This document shows, piece after piece, positions 1 through 5,496 of a DNA stretch of 6,225 nt. A program made the position numbers and the translations under genes. The notes below the pieces were generated by a model, which had not been told where the DNA came from, made no database searches, and was given only the letters and a program-made list of their open reading frames with translations. The stretch is from NCBI GenBank assembly GCA_938016505.1, contig CALLWN010000061.1:1-6225 (forward strand), written 5' to 3'. Source of the stretch: an uncultured Sphingomonadaceae bacterium. Lineage in GTDB: Bacteria > Pseudomonadota > Alphaproteobacteria > Sphingomonadales > Sphingomonadaceae. Within the stretch, counting starts at the first letter, position 1; every line of letters begins with the position of its first letter.

Positions 1-178
1 ACAGACCCGCTGCACGCGCCTTCGGCTTCAGTTCCTCGATGACTTCGATCACCTTCCAGCGCTCGCCGCTCATCACCTCCTGCTCGTAGCGCGCCTCATT
101 GGGGTAGACATGCTCGTCCATGAAGGCCCGCAGCCGGTCGCGCATCTCGAGGGTGCGGGGTGAATAGGCGAACTCCAT
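1..178 (-). CDS. Acyl-CoA dehydrogenase, N-terminal fragment (runs off the window)
   Basis: The 59 visible residues begin MEFAYSPRTLEMRDRL and continue through DEHVYPNEARYEQE to an ERWKVIEVIEELK stretch. This is the N-terminal helical start typical of acyl-CoA dehydrogenases of the long-chain/ACAD10-11-like group, which are flavoenzymes that oxidise acyl-CoA thioesters to trans-2-enoyl-CoA using FAD and pass electrons to electron-transfer flavoprotein. The substrate cannot be judged because the catalytic base and FAD-binding parts lie outside the window. The ATG at 178-176 is well supported: a perfect AGGAGG (plus-strand 186-191, read on the minus strand) sits 7 nt upstream. The next gene upstream on the same strand ends 98 bp away, so co-transcription is possible, but the gap is long enough for a promoter of its own. 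Family assignment rests on the N-terminus only. Confidence 0.85.
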   Translation of the reverse strand, partial: MEFAYSPRTLEMRDRLRAFMDEHVYPNEARYEQEVMSGERWKVIEVIEELKPKARAAGL

Positions 179-205
179 GAGCGATCCTCCTCCGTGTGCC
201 GAGGT

Positions 206-233
206 TCCATAGCGGAGCAGCACCGGGGAGCAA
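206..233 (-). promoter_or_regulatory. Weak candidate promoter for the acyl-CoA dehydrogenase gene
   Basis: On the minus strand a TTGCTC (-35-like, 233-228) is followed after 16 nt by TATGGA (-10-like, 211-206). This would place the transcription start near 199, about 20 nt before the start codon and just upstream of the AGGAGG site. Each hexamer matches only about half of the sigma-70 consensus, so this is a suggestion from geometry, not a firm call. Confidence 0.25.
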
Positions 234-276
234 CTGCCAGCCCGGGCAGGTCGGGCCAGACGTTCCGGCCGGCCGT

Positions 277-945
277 TCAGGACGGGTCGAGAATGGCGCC
301 ACGAGGCGCGAGCCGCGCTGCCATGGTGCCGGCCGGCAGGTCGAGGGCCGTGGTCGCGAAGGCAATCCGGCCGCCAGCGGGAACCGCAGCGGCGGGCGCC
401 CGGACCCTGCGGCGTTCCAGCGTTTGTCCCGAGGCGTCGACAAGCCGAAGCTCGAGGGCTGGAACGGGGGCAGACATCGTGGTCGGGTTGAAGACCTCGC
501 CGACGACTTGGAGCGCAGCGCCGCCACCCGGCAAGGCGTCGACCCGGCTCGAGACGTCAAACCGGAGCGGCGGTTCCGGGCGGCCTTGCAGGGACAGCCG
601 GTTCCCGAGAGACCCGATGACATGCGCGAGCGCGCGCGGCAGACTGTCTTCCGCCACATGCGCTGCGGGAAGCTCGGGTTGGAGCATCAACGCCGTGACT
701 GCTCCGGCGGGCAGGCCGAGCGCAAGCCCGGCGGCAACCGCGGTCAGGGATGGACGCCGCACCGACGATGATTGCGCTTCGCCAGCGCGTTCGACTGTGG
801 GGCCGGCATCCTCTGCCGCGAAGACGATGCCGCATACCCGGCACCGCAGTCTCCTGCGACCGACGCCGCCGCCGGGAGGCGGTGCCACCAGCGCCGTCGG
901 AACCTGGTAGGTGCTACCACAGCTTGGGCAACACAGCTGCCTTAT
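277..945 (-). CDS. MJ0042-type zinc-ribbon, membrane-anchored protein with a DUF3426-like C-terminal domain
   Basis: The role is unknown. Proteins of this build are common near cell-division and envelope genes in alphaproteobacteria. Counting from residue 1 at 945, a CPSC pair (C6, C9) and a CRVC pair (C35, C38) form the zinc ribbon, with the usual YQVP after the first pair. A proline- and serine-rich stretch follows, then one hydrophobic segment at about 67-88. The C-terminal half (about 128-215) reads as a beta-rich domain with a GEVFNPT motif and a PALELRLVDASGQ strand, as in DUF3426/FxLYD-like domains. The zinc ribbon would be cytoplasmic and the C-terminal domain periplasmic. The start is uncertain. 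No ATG, GTG or TTG lies in frame shortly before CPSC; the closest options are ATA at 945-943 and CTG at 936-934. The only upstream ATG (1206) would add 87 residues running antisense over the next gene and is unlikely. I see no Shine-Dalgarno. The TGA at 279-277 is clear. Confidence 0.75.
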   Translation of the reverse strand: MRQLCCPSCGSTYQVPTALVAPPPGGGVGRRRLRCRVCGIVFAAEDAGPTVERAGEAQSSSVRRPSLTAVAAGLALGLPAGAVTALMLQPELPAAHVAEDSLPRALAHVIGSLGNRLSLQGRPEPPLRFDVSSRVDALPGGGAALQVVGEVFNPTTMSAPVPALELRLVDASGQTLERRRVRAPAAAVPAGGRIAFATTALDLPAGTMAARLAPRGAILDPS

Positions 946-1043
946 TGGCCAAAGGCTACCATATCTTGTGTAAAGGACAAGAGCGCGCGGCTGGCCTCCG
1001 GCGGATTGCAGCCCCGGCGGCGGACCATTAAGGCCGTGCGGCC
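946..1043. promoter_or_regulatory. Divergent intergenic spacer, probable promoter region
   Basis: This gap separates the minus-strand zinc-ribbon gene from the plus-strand envelope operon, and its left part (about 940-980) is clearly richer in A/T than its surroundings. A plus-strand candidate is TTGGCC (945-950), an 18-nt spacer and TGTAAA (969-974). A minus-strand candidate is TTGTCC (980-975), a 16-nt spacer and TAGCCT (958-953), which would give almost no leader before the zinc-ribbon gene. Both match the sigma-70 consensus only partly. The divergent layout and base composition support a promoter region; the exact hexamers are guesses. Confidence 0.4.
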
Positions 1044-1649
1044 GTGGCCCGAAAACGCCCCCGTTCCCGCCGGCAGCCGCGCGCCCCCCGTGCCTTTCCG
1101 CTGGCGCGCGCCCTGCTGCGTGCCGCACTCCTCGTCGCGGTGCTTGTGCCGGTGGCGCTTGGGGTTGGCTTTCTGCTGTTTGCGGCAGTGCTGCCGCGCG
1201 CTGCACCCGACGGCCTCGTCACCGACGGGGCGGTCGTCCTCACCGGGTCGCCCGGGCGACTGGACCGCGGGCGACAGGTGCTCGAACGGGGCCTTGCCCG
1301 GCGCCTGCTCATCTCGGGTGTGGACCGCAAGGTCCGGCCGGACGAGCTGCGCAGGGCCATGGGCCTCTCGCCGGCGCAGTTTGCCCGCGTGGACCTCGGC
1401 TTTGTCGCCGAGAACACGCGTGCCAATGCGGCCGAGGTCGCGGTCTGGGTGCAGACGCATCACTTCCGCTCGGTCCGGGTGATCACCTCCGATTTCCACG
1501 CCCGCCGCTCGAGGCTCGAGATCGACTCCCGTCTCGGCGATGATGTCGAGATCATCCTCGACGCAGTTCCGTCCAACCCCGATCTCAAGACGCTGGCGCG
1601 GGAATATGCCAAGTATCTGGCTGCGCACGCGATGGTCTGGCTGGGCTGA
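1044..1649 (+). CDS. DUF218 (YdcF/SanA/ElyC-like) membrane protein
   Basis: A 201-residue protein of the DUF218 family, whose members (SanA, ElyC, YdcF) are linked to envelope integrity and peptidoglycan or lipid-carrier metabolism; the biochemical activity is unsettled. A basic N-terminus (many Arg in residues 1-20) is followed by one transmembrane segment at about 25-48, so the C-terminal domain is probably periplasmic (positive-inside rule). Family landmarks are DGAVVLTG (61-68), the LLISG strand end (88-92), ENTRANA (123-129) and VITSDFHARRS (146-156), the last corresponding to the usual VTS-H-R segment. The start is GTG at 1044. An in-frame TAA at 1029-1031 excludes a longer protein, and TAAGG (1029-1033) lies 10 nt upstream as a weak ribosome site. 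The stop overlaps the plsC start by one base (TGATG), pointing to an operon and coupled translation. In many alphaproteobacteria this gene follows ftsE-ftsX, which are absent here. Confidence 0.88.
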   Translation: MARKRPRSRRQPRAPRAFPLARALLRAALLVAVLVPVALGVGFLLFAAVLPRAAPDGLVTDGAVVLTGSPGRLDRGRQVLERGLARRLLISGVDRKVRPDELRRAMGLSPAQFARVDLGFVAENTRANAAEVAVWVQTHHFRSVRVITSDFHARRSRLEIDSRLGDDVEIILDAVPSNPDLKTLAREYAKYLAAHAMVWLG

Positions 1650-2353
1650 TGGCGGCCCTCCGCTCGCTCCTGTTCGCCCTCGTCTTTCTTGGCGGCACGG
1701 TGCTGCTTGCCCTTGCCATCGCGGCCGCGGCGCCGTTTTCGGCGGCAGCGGTGCAGCGTGGATCGCACGCCTGGGCAGTGTGGTTCGTCTGGTGTGCCCG
1801 GCGACTTGCAGGTGTCCGGCTCGAGGTGCGCGGAGCCGTGCCCCGGCATCCGTGCCTCGTCGCGTTCAAGCACCAGTCGGCGTTCGAGACCTATCTGACC
1901 CTCTATCTTTTTGAGCGGCCCGCAGTGGTGATGAAGAAGGAACTTCTCGACATCCCGGTCTGGGGCTTCATCGCCCGGCGCCACGGCTCGATCGGGGTCG
2001 ACCGCGCGCACGGGACAGCAGCGATGAAGCGCCTCCTGCGCGAAGCTCGGGACCGGATCGCCGCCGGGCGGCCCATCCTCATCTTTCCGGAAGGGACACG
2101 GGTGCCGCCCGGCTCGGCGCCCCCGCTGCGCGCCGGGCTTGCCGCGCTCTATCAGCTCTCCGGCCTTCCGGTCGTGCCGGTCGCGCTCGATTCGGGGCGG
2201 CTTTGGGTCAAGGGGCTGGTCAAGCGGCCGGGCCTCATCACGCTGGCCTTTCTGCCGGACATTCCGCCCGGCCTGCAGAGGGACGAGATGGAGTCGCGGG
2301 TTCATGCCGCCATCAACGCCGACCCGGCGACAGCGACGGTGAGGCACGCGTGA
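1649..2353 (+). CDS. plsC: 1-acyl-sn-glycerol-3-phosphate acyltransferase (lysophosphatidate acyltransferase, PlsC family)
   Basis: Transfers an acyl group from acyl-ACP or acyl-CoA to the sn-2 position of lysophosphatidate, giving phosphatidate, the precursor of membrane phospholipids; it acts at the inner membrane. The 234 residues carry the four acyltransferase blocks. Motif I is HQSAFE (H75 and E80, the H-X4-D/E pair with Glu in place of the more common Asp). Motif II is around GSIGVDR (113-119). Motif III is FPEGTR (146-151). Motif IV is LPVVPVALDSG (173-183). A hydrophobic N-terminal segment at about 7-30 serves as membrane anchor. The length is normal. The ATG at 1649 overlaps the DUF218 stop (TGATG) and lacks a strong Shine-Dalgarno, so re-initiation from the upstream gene is likely. 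The next gene overlaps by 4 bp. Other PlsC-family members can acylate other lysolipids, so the exact substrate is inferred. Confidence 0.93.
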   Translation: MAALRSLLFALVFLGGTVLLALAIAAAAPFSAAAVQRGSHAWAVWFVWCARRLAGVRLEVRGAVPRHPCLVAFKHQSAFETYLTLYLFERPAVVMKKELLDIPVWGFIARRHGSIGVDRAHGTAAMKRLLREARDRIAAGRPILIFPEGTRVPPGSAPPLRAGLAALYQLSGLPVVPVALDSGRLWVKGLVKRPGLITLAFLPDIPPGLQRDEMESRVHAAINADPATATVRHA

Positions 2354-3321
2354 CGGGCCGCAGGCGCGTTCCGCTGTGGGCAACGCTCGTTCCGCTCGCC
2401 GTCGGCATCGGCGGCTGGTATCTGGCCTGGAGCGGCTGGCGCGACCGGCTGGAAGCAACCCTCGCCTCTGTCCTTCCAAAGGGGACAGACGTGAGCGTCG
2501 GCGGATTTCCCTATCGGCTGGAGGCCCGCACCGGGCCGGTCAGCCTCATGGTGCGGGATGAGGCGGTCGAAGCCGCACTCGAGGCCGCTGCGCTTGCAGT
2601 CAACCGCCAGCCCTGGCGTGTCGACCGCCAGGTGATCAACCTGACGGCGCCGCGGGCAAGACTGGCGATCCCCCGGCTCGCCGGCATGACCGCCTCGGTG
2701 GAAGCGCCCGTCGCCCAGGCCAGCCTGCGGTTCGAGGGGGCGCGGATCGCCCGGGCGTCAGCCGTGTTCGAGGCCGCCCTGGTCGGGACGGCGTTCCTGC
2801 CGGAACCTGTCCGGGCCGCGCAATTCGAGGCGCATGTCCGCGAAACGCCGGCCGAGGCACCCGCTGCGTCCGCGACCTTTCCGGTGCAGGCCCAGCTGGT
2901 AATTGCCGGGCGCGACCTGCGAGTCGGCGCCGGCGACCCGCTTTCGGTTTCCCTTGCAGTCGATCTCGCCGCGCCCGGGCCGGTCAGGAGCGTGGCAGCA
3001 TGGGTTGCGGGCGGGACTGCCGAAGTGCGGGAGCTTGTGCTCGCCGACGCGACCGGAGAGGTCGCGCGTCTGGTCGCGACCCTGTCACCAGGCCAGGACG
3101 GGCGCGTGCTGCTTGCCGGGACGGTGGAGACGGTCTGCCCCTCCGCGGTCCGGGCAGCGCTCGCCGGTCGCCCGCCGGTCGCCGAGAAGCGGACCCGAAA
3201 GCCGGTCCGCTTCGCACTGACCGGGATACTCGGGGAGATGGTCGAGGTGGAGGCGCCGCCGCCTGGGACCGTGACGCCGCCGGTCCGCAGCCAGGCGCCC
3301 GACTGCCCGCGCTTGCGCTGA
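2350..3321 (+). CDS. DUF2125 family membrane-anchored protein
   Basis: A 323-residue protein of a family found mainly in alphaproteobacteria, with no established function. A short basic N-terminus (TGRRR) precedes one hydrophobic segment at about 8-28, so most of the protein is expected in the periplasm. Family features are GGFPYRLEA (51-59), an aromatic site at W89, and repeated short beta strands through the C-terminal half, including GGTAEVRELVLADATG (221-236) and a following GRVLLAGTV strand, recalling lipid-handling AsmA-like folds only in a general way. Two cysteines (C263, C319) could form a disulfide in the periplasm. I chose GTG at 2350 because it overlaps the plsC stop as GTGA, GAGG (2341-2344) lies 5 nt upstream, and it places the membrane segment right at the N-terminus; a longer reading frame back to 2203 would run inside plsC. 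Position behind DUF218 and plsC suggests an envelope-lipid role, which is inference. Confidence 0.82.
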   Translation: MTGRRRVPLWATLVPLAVGIGGWYLAWSGWRDRLEATLASVLPKGTDVSVGGFPYRLEARTGPVSLMVRDEAVEAALEAAALAVNRQPWRVDRQVINLTAPRARLAIPRLAGMTASVEAPVAQASLRFEGARIARASAVFEAALVGTAFLPEPVRAAQFEAHVRETPAEAPAASATFPVQAQLVIAGRDLRVGAGDPLSVSLAVDLAAPGPVRSVAAWVAGGTAEVRELVLADATGEVARLVATLSPGQDGRVLLAGTVETVCPSAVRAALAGRPPVAEKRTRKPVRFALTGILGEMVEVEAPPPGTVTPPVRSQAPDCPRLR

Positions 3322-3341
3322 GGCGGGCCGCCGCCTATTTC
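3313..3341 (+). promoter_or_regulatory. Candidate promoter of the SRP RNA gene
   Basis: TTGCGC (3313-3318) and TATTTC (3336-3341) are separated by exactly 17 nt, predicting a transcript start at about 3347-3349, within a few bases of the 5' strand of the SRP RNA closing helix. The -35 lies in the last codons of the DUF2125 gene. Hexamer matches are modest, but spacing and position fit well. Confidence 0.4.
3321..3340 (+). terminator. Terminator-like hairpin after the DUF218-plsC-DUF2125 operon
   Basis: Beginning at the last base of the DUF2125 stop codon, AGGCGG (3321-3326) and CCGCCT (3331-3336) form a perfect 6-bp stem closing a GCCG tetraloop, followed by ATTT. The T tract is short, so termination may be partial. 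The hairpin lies inside the spacer and -10 region of the candidate ffs promoter. Confidence 0.4.
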
Positions 3342-3343
3342 CC

Positions 3344-3444
3344 GGGATGGAGGCCAGTGCGGACGCGCCGTTCGCCAACCCGGTCAGGTCCGGAAGGAAG
3401 CAGCCGTAACGATTTCCGGTGCGGGTCGCGCTGGTCTCCACCCC
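3344..3444 (+). ncRNA. ffs: Signal recognition particle RNA, small bacterial (4.5S-like) type
   Basis: The RNA core of the signal recognition particle; it binds Ffh and FtsY and directs nascent membrane proteins to the translocon. The conserved apical domain is present at 3382-3405: GG TCAGG TCC, the GGAA tetraloop (3392-3395), GGA and AGCAGCC, the Ffh-binding symmetric loop. It is followed by the usual GTAACGA. The flanks fold into one long rod: GGAGGCCAG (3349-3357) pairs with CTGGTCTCC (3431-3439) with one G-U pair; T3348 pairs with A3440; after a single mismatch GGG (3344-3346) pairs with CCC (3442-3444). Inner pairs such as GCG-CGC continue the helix. This gives about 101 nt, normal for the small type without an Alu domain. 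The exact ends are inferred from pairing; mature ends may differ by a few bases. It sits directly upstream of dnaX, a frequent alphaproteobacterial arrangement, with no clear intrinsic terminator between them. Confidence 0.93.
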
Positions 3445-3496
3445 ATGGCGTGCGTCACCCCTTGCCCTTCGCGCAGGCCCACGCCACGAAGGTGCC

Positions 3497-5182
3497 ATGA
3501 GCCTGTTTCCCGATACGCCCCCGGCCTATCGCGTACTGGCGCGCAAATATCGCCCGTCGGACTTCGCGGCGCTCATCGGCCAGGAGGCGATGGTCCAGAC
3601 GCTGGCCAACGCGATCCGCACCGGGCGCCTCGCCCAGGCCTGGCTGCTGACCGGGGTGCGGGGTGTCGGCAAGACCTCGACCGCGCGGATCATCGCGCGC
3701 TGCCTCAACTGCACCGGCCCCGACGGAACCGGCGGCCCCACGGTCACGCCCTGCGGAGTCTGCGACGCCTGTGTCCAGATCGCTGCCGGTCAGCACATCG
3801 ACGTGATCGAGATGGACGCGGCATCGAACACCGGTGTCGACGATGTCCGCGAGATCATCGAAGCCGTGCGCTACGCCAGCGTGTCGGCGCGCTACAAGGT
3901 CTACATCATCGACGAAGTCCACATGCTGTCGAAGAGCGCCTTCAATGCGCTGCTGAAGACCCTGGAAGAGCCGCCACCCCATGTGAAGTTCGTGCTGGCG
4001 ACCACCGAGATCGACAAGGTGCCGGCGACCATCCTCTCGCGCTGCCAGCGTTTCGATCTTCGCCGGGTCCCACTCGCAAGGCTCGAGGCCCACTTCGCCG
4101 AAATCGCTCGCGCCGAGGGCGTCGAGGCCGAGGCGGAGGCGATTCATCTGATCGCCCGGGCCGCCGAGGGCAGCGTGCGCGACGGCCTTTCGATCCTCGA
4201 CCAGGCGATTGCGATGGGTGGGGCGCGGCTCCAGGCGGACCTGGTGCGGGAGCTTCTCGGGCTCGCCGGGCGGGGGCGGGTCACCCGGCTGCTCGCGACG
4301 ATCGTCGAGGCGGATGCAGCGGCTGCGCTTGCCGAAGTCGATCAGGCCCATGAGGCCGGTGTCGAGCCACTCGCCCTCGTGCGCGCACTCCTCGAGCTCG
4401 TCCACCAGCTGACCCGGGCGAAGAGCGCCGGCCAGCTCGACCCCCAGATCGCCGAGGCCGACCGGGCGACCCTGCAGCCGATCCTTGATCGGCTCGGCTT
4501 TCCGGCCCTGCACCGCCTGTGGCAGCTGCTGCTGAAAGGTTACCAGGAAATTGCCATTGCGCCTGATCCGGCCGATGCTGCGGCAATGGCCGTGCTGCGC
4601 GCCGTGCATGCCGCGGGGATGCCCGGTCCGGAAGAGCTGGTGGCGCTTCTGGCAGCAGCGCCAGCGGCAGCAGCGCCAGCGGCAGCAGTGCCAGCGGCAG
4701 CAGCGCCAGCGGGAGGAGCGCCAGCGGGAGGAGCGCCCGAGGGCCGGAACCCAAGCCCGGAGGCCCCCGCCGGTCCTGCGCTGCGCCCCAGCCAGCCGAG
4801 AGACTTTCGCGCCGTGGTTCGCCTGTTCGCAGAGCAGGGCGAGCCGCTGCTCGCCCGCCAGCTCAATGACAAGGTGGCCTGCACGGCGTTCGAGACCGGG
4901 GACAATGGCACCATCCTCGGGCTGCGCGCGCTCACCGAGCTTCCGCCGGGTTTCGCCCGGGGGATCGCGGACCGTCTGGCTCGCTGGACCGGTACCGGCT
5001 GGGAGGTTCGGCTCGACACCGGCGACGCCGGCGGGTTGAGCCTGTTCGACGAGGAGCGGGCGCAGGCCGAGGCCGCCCGCGCGCGGGCGCTTGCCGACCC
5101 GGCGGTTCGGTTCCTGCTCGAGAATTTCCCGGAAAGCGAATTCATCGGCGTCAGACCCGACAGCACGGAGGAAGCAGCATGA
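3497..5182 (+). CDS. dnaX: DNA polymerase III subunit gamma/tau
   Basis: The ATPase subunit of the clamp loader, which opens and loads the beta sliding clamp and, through its tau-specific end, tethers polymerase cores and the DnaB helicase. The protein has 561 residues. Seen in order: RVLARKYRPSDF (12-23); Walker A GVRGVGKT (53-60); zinc ligands C72, C86, C89, C92, with an additional C69; Walker B IIDEVH (137-142); sensor 1 around ATTE (168-171); the SRC arginine-finger motif (181-183); sensor 2 GSVRDGLSILDQ (225-236); a collar domain to about 375; an Ala/Pro/Gly linker (about 385-430) made of tandem repeats; and a C-terminal domain (about 434-555) resembling DUF3646 with the ending FLLENFPESEFIGV. 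I chose ATG 3497 because GAAGG (3488-3492) precedes it and MSLFPDTPPAYRVLARKYRP is a usual beginning; a frame open back to 3419 would translate the SRP RNA. No A-AAA-AAG slippery heptamer is present, so a gamma form by the E. coli frameshift is not expected. ybaB overlaps by 4 bp. Confidence 0.96.
   Translation: MSLFPDTPPAYRVLARKYRPSDFAALIGQEAMVQTLANAIRTGRLAQAWLLTGVRGVGKTSTARIIARCLNCTGPDGTGGPTVTPCGVCDACVQIAAGQHIDVIEMDAASNTGVDDVREIIEAVRYASVSARYKVYIIDEVHMLSKSAFNALLKTLEEPPPHVKFVLATTEIDKVPATILSRCQRFDLRRVPLARLEAHFAEIARAEGVEAEAEAIHLIARAAEGSVRDGLSILDQAIAMGGARLQADLVRELLGLAGRGRVTRLLATIVEADAAAALAEVDQAHEAGVEPLALVRALLELVHQLTRAKSAGQLDPQIAEADRATLQPILDRLGFPALHRLWQLLLKGYQEIAIAPDPADAAAMAVLRAVHAAGMPGPEELVALLAAAPAAAAPAAAVPAAAAPAGGAPAGGAPEGRNPSPEAPAGPALRPSQPRDFRAVVRLFAEQGEPLLARQLNDKVACTAFETGDNGTILGLRALTELPPGFARGIADRLARWTGTGWEVRLDTGDAGGLSLFDEERAQAEAARARALADPAVRFLLENFPESEFIGVRPDSTEEAA
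4651..4740 (+). repeat. Six-copy 15-bp tandem repeat (minisatellite) inside dnaX
   Basis: Units start at 4651, 4666, 4681, 4696, 4711 and 4726. Units 1, 2 and 4 are identical (GGCAGCAGCGCCAGC). Unit 3 differs by one base (C to T, giving Val for Ala). Units 5 and 6 change GGCAGCAG to GGGAGGAG, and unit 6 ends differently (CGA for AGC). In the dnaX frame the units encode the pentapeptides AAAPA, AAAPA, AAVPA, AAAPA, GGAPA and GGAPE. The unit is a multiple of three, so copy-number change would alter linker length without breaking the frame. It lies between the clamp-loader collar and the C-terminal tau domain. Confidence 0.95.
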
Positions 5183-5496
5183 CGAGCATCGAGGAAATCC
5201 TGAAGATGGCCGGCAATGTGCAGGCCGAACTCGAGAAGGCGCAGAGCGCACTCGACCGGGTCGAGGTCGAGGGTGTCTCCGGCGGTGGGCTGGTGAAGGT
5301 CGTGGCCAGCGCCAAGGGCCGGATCGTGCGGCTCGAGATCGACCCGTCGCTGCTCTCGCCCGACAGCAAGGAGATGACGGAAGACCTGGTTGTGGCCGCA
5401 TTCAACGATGCCCGCGCCAAGGCCGACCAGGCTGCGCAGGCGATGATGCGCGAAATGACGGCCGGGCTGCCGCTGCCACCCGGGTTCAGGCTCTGA
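5179..5496 (+). CDS. ybaB: YbaB/EbfC family nucleoid-associated DNA-binding protein
   Basis: A small dimeric DNA-binding protein of the YbaB/EbfC family, associated with the nucleoid and often linked to RecR-dependent recombination or gene regulation. The 105 residues show the family layout: an N-terminal helix with Met and Gln/Glu-rich heptads (about 5-28), VEGVSGGGLVKVVASAKGRI (30-49), the LEIDPSLLSPDSKEMTEDL core (52-70), AAFNDARAKAD (73-83), and the hallmark end GLPLPPGF (96-103). Length is normal. ATG 5179 overlaps the dnaX stop as ATGA, and a strong GGAGGAAG (5167-5174) lies upstream, so translation is both coupled and independently well initiated. In many bacteria recR follows in the same operon; here the next gene is convergent and overlaps the last 11 bases of ybaB. 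Confidence 0.95.
   Translation: MTSIEEILKMAGNVQAELEKAQSALDRVEVEGVSGGGLVKVVASAKGRIVRLEIDPSLLSPDSKEMTEDLVVAAFNDARAKADQAAQAMMREMTAGLPLPPGFRL

Noticed and set aside
234..249. Hairpin CTGCC/GGCAG in the gap after the zinc-ribbon gene, possible minus-strand terminator
   Set aside because: Only 5 bp of stem and no T run on the minus strand; too weak to call.
946..1206. Long N-terminal extension of the zinc-ribbon gene from the ATG at 1206
   Set aside because: The added 87 residues run antisense through the DUF218 coding region, are Gly/Ala/Arg-rich with no domain, and family members begin just before the first CPSC.
2203..2349. Longer DUF2125 start inside plsC
   Set aside because: It would lie in another frame of plsC up to its conserved C-terminal part and would bury the membrane anchor; the GTG at 2350 with GAGG upstream and a GTGA overlap fits better.
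1460..2479. Minus-strand reading frame antisense to DUF218 and plsC
   Set aside because: No domain, composition of a shadow frame, and it covers genes with clear family motifs on the other strand.
3446..3486. TGGCGTG/CACGCCA inverted repeat in the dnaX leader, possible terminator or riboregulator
   Set aside because: A 7-bp stem around a 27-nt loop with no T tract; could arise by chance in GC-rich DNA. Kept only as a possible leader structure.
4281..4754. LLPLA-repeat peptide encoded on the minus strand over the dnaX repeat
   Set aside because: It is the reverse-strand reading of the AAAPA minisatellite, without ribosome site or domain.
3455..5401. Long minus-strand reading frame (648 codons) antisense to dnaX
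   Set aside because: It is a shadow of the high-GC dnaX and ybaB coding frames; the translation is low-complexity Arg/Gly/Pro-rich with no recognisable domain, while the plus strand has full DnaX motifs.
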